This document shows, piece after piece, positions 7,182 through 7,523 of a stretch of DNA of 7,523 bases; position 1 is the stretch's first letter, and every line of letters starts with the position of its first letter. A program made the position numbers and the translations under genes. The notes beneath the pieces are model-generated. The model worked only from the letters and a program-made list of their open reading frames with translations, searched no databases and was not told the origin of the DNA. Source of the DNA: an uncultured Clostridia bacterium (GTDB lineage Bacteria > Bacillota > Clostridia > Oscillospirales > Acutalibacteraceae); contig CAMPAT010000031.1 of the NCBI GenBank assembly GCA_946633275.1, positions 1 through 7,523 of the forward strand, given 5' to 3'.

Positions 7182-7523
7182 TTGATACCGAAAGAGCAAA
7201 ATTCATACGAGAATACTGATAGGCGTTGCGCTCTTAGTCTTTGCAGTTTGTATGTTTATCGCAGCGTACGAGTCGCGACTCGTCCATACCGAGTCCGAGA
7301 TAGAAACTGTGTCGGCAGAAGAGGCGAGGGATGATACTCAGACTACAAAGCTGCAGGTCGAATATCCGCTTGATATAAATACTGCGACGGTTGAAGAGCT
7401 GATGACTATAGAATCTCTCGGTTATAAACGCGCGTCGCTTATTGTTGAATACCGCAAGGAAATCGGGAGATACACGAGCCTTGACCAGCTTAGGAATATT
7501 CGCGGCTTCGGCGACGCCACTCT
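7178..7523 (+). CDS. ComEA-like helix-hairpin-helix protein, partial, apparent frameshift near its start
   Basis: The ATG at 7178 shares ATGA with the YgiQ stop, but its frame meets TGA at 7217-7219 after 13 codons. The neighbouring frame is open from 7186 to the right edge and encodes a hydrophobic anchor (RILIGVALLVFAVCMFIAAY), a polar linker of about 33 residues and a ComEA-type HhH region: PLDINTATVEELMTIESLG, KRASLIVEYRKEIGRYTSL and RNIRGFGDAT. That frame has no ATG, GTG or TTG before the ATG at 7252, which lies within the anchor. One added A in the AAAA run at 7198-7201 would join the two parts into MIDTERAKIHTRILIG. ComEA binds double-stranded DNA outside the membrane for natural transformation; other HhH proteins share the fold. 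Unlike B. subtilis ComEA there seems to be no room for the oligomerisation (SLBB-type) domain between anchor and HhH. The C-terminus is outside the window. The fold is confident, the competence role is inferred, and the frameshift may be real, an assembly error, or bypassed by slippage. Confidence 0.72.

Overview
The window looks like chromosomal DNA of an anaerobic, low-to-moderate GC Gram-positive bacterium of the class Clostridia, probably a Ruminococcaceae/Oscillospirales-type gut organism. This rests on gene order (a TepA-type ClpP-like protease and a YlzJ-like small protein just upstream of an FtsK/SpoIIIE translocase, an arrangement also known from Bacillus), on purine-rich GAGG Shine-Dalgarno sites and AT-rich intergenic DNA, and on protein resemblance. 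Species cannot be named from the sequence alone.

Layout: positions 1-907 (minus strand) hold most of a FemA/FemB/FemX-family aminoacyltransferase gene whose 3' end lies off the left edge. A 172-base AT-rich region (908-1079) separates it from a divergent, tightly packed plus-strand gene set: tepA (1080-1787), a ylzJ-like gene (1772-1981), a polytopic membrane protein homologous to undecaprenyl-diphosphate phosphatase UppP/BacA but lacking key catalytic residues (1917-2774), ftsK/spoIIIE (2797-5334), a YgiQ-family radical SAM protein (5334-7181), and the start of a ComEA-like helix-hairpin-helix protein (7178 to the right edge). Four of the five junctions overlap (16, 65, 1 and 4 bases) and the fifth has a 22-base gap. 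No terminator was seen between genes, so they are probably one operon read from a promoter near 1005-1033.

Themes: cell-wall cross-bridge synthesis (FemX-like), chromosome translocation (FtsK) with its usual sporulation-linked neighbours (TepA, YlzJ), and DNA binding or uptake at the cell surface (ComEA-like). How YgiQ and the UppP-like protein fit in is unknown.

The two points most worth following up are the UppP-like protein, which aligns without gaps across the second signature region but has Leu where the catalytic Arg belongs and Ala where an active-site Ser belongs, and the ComEA-like gene, whose coupled ATG is one base out of frame with its transmembrane and HhH coding sequence at a run of four A residues. 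No RNA gene, CRISPR array, insertion sequence or phage feature was found. The window is mostly ordinary core chromosome.
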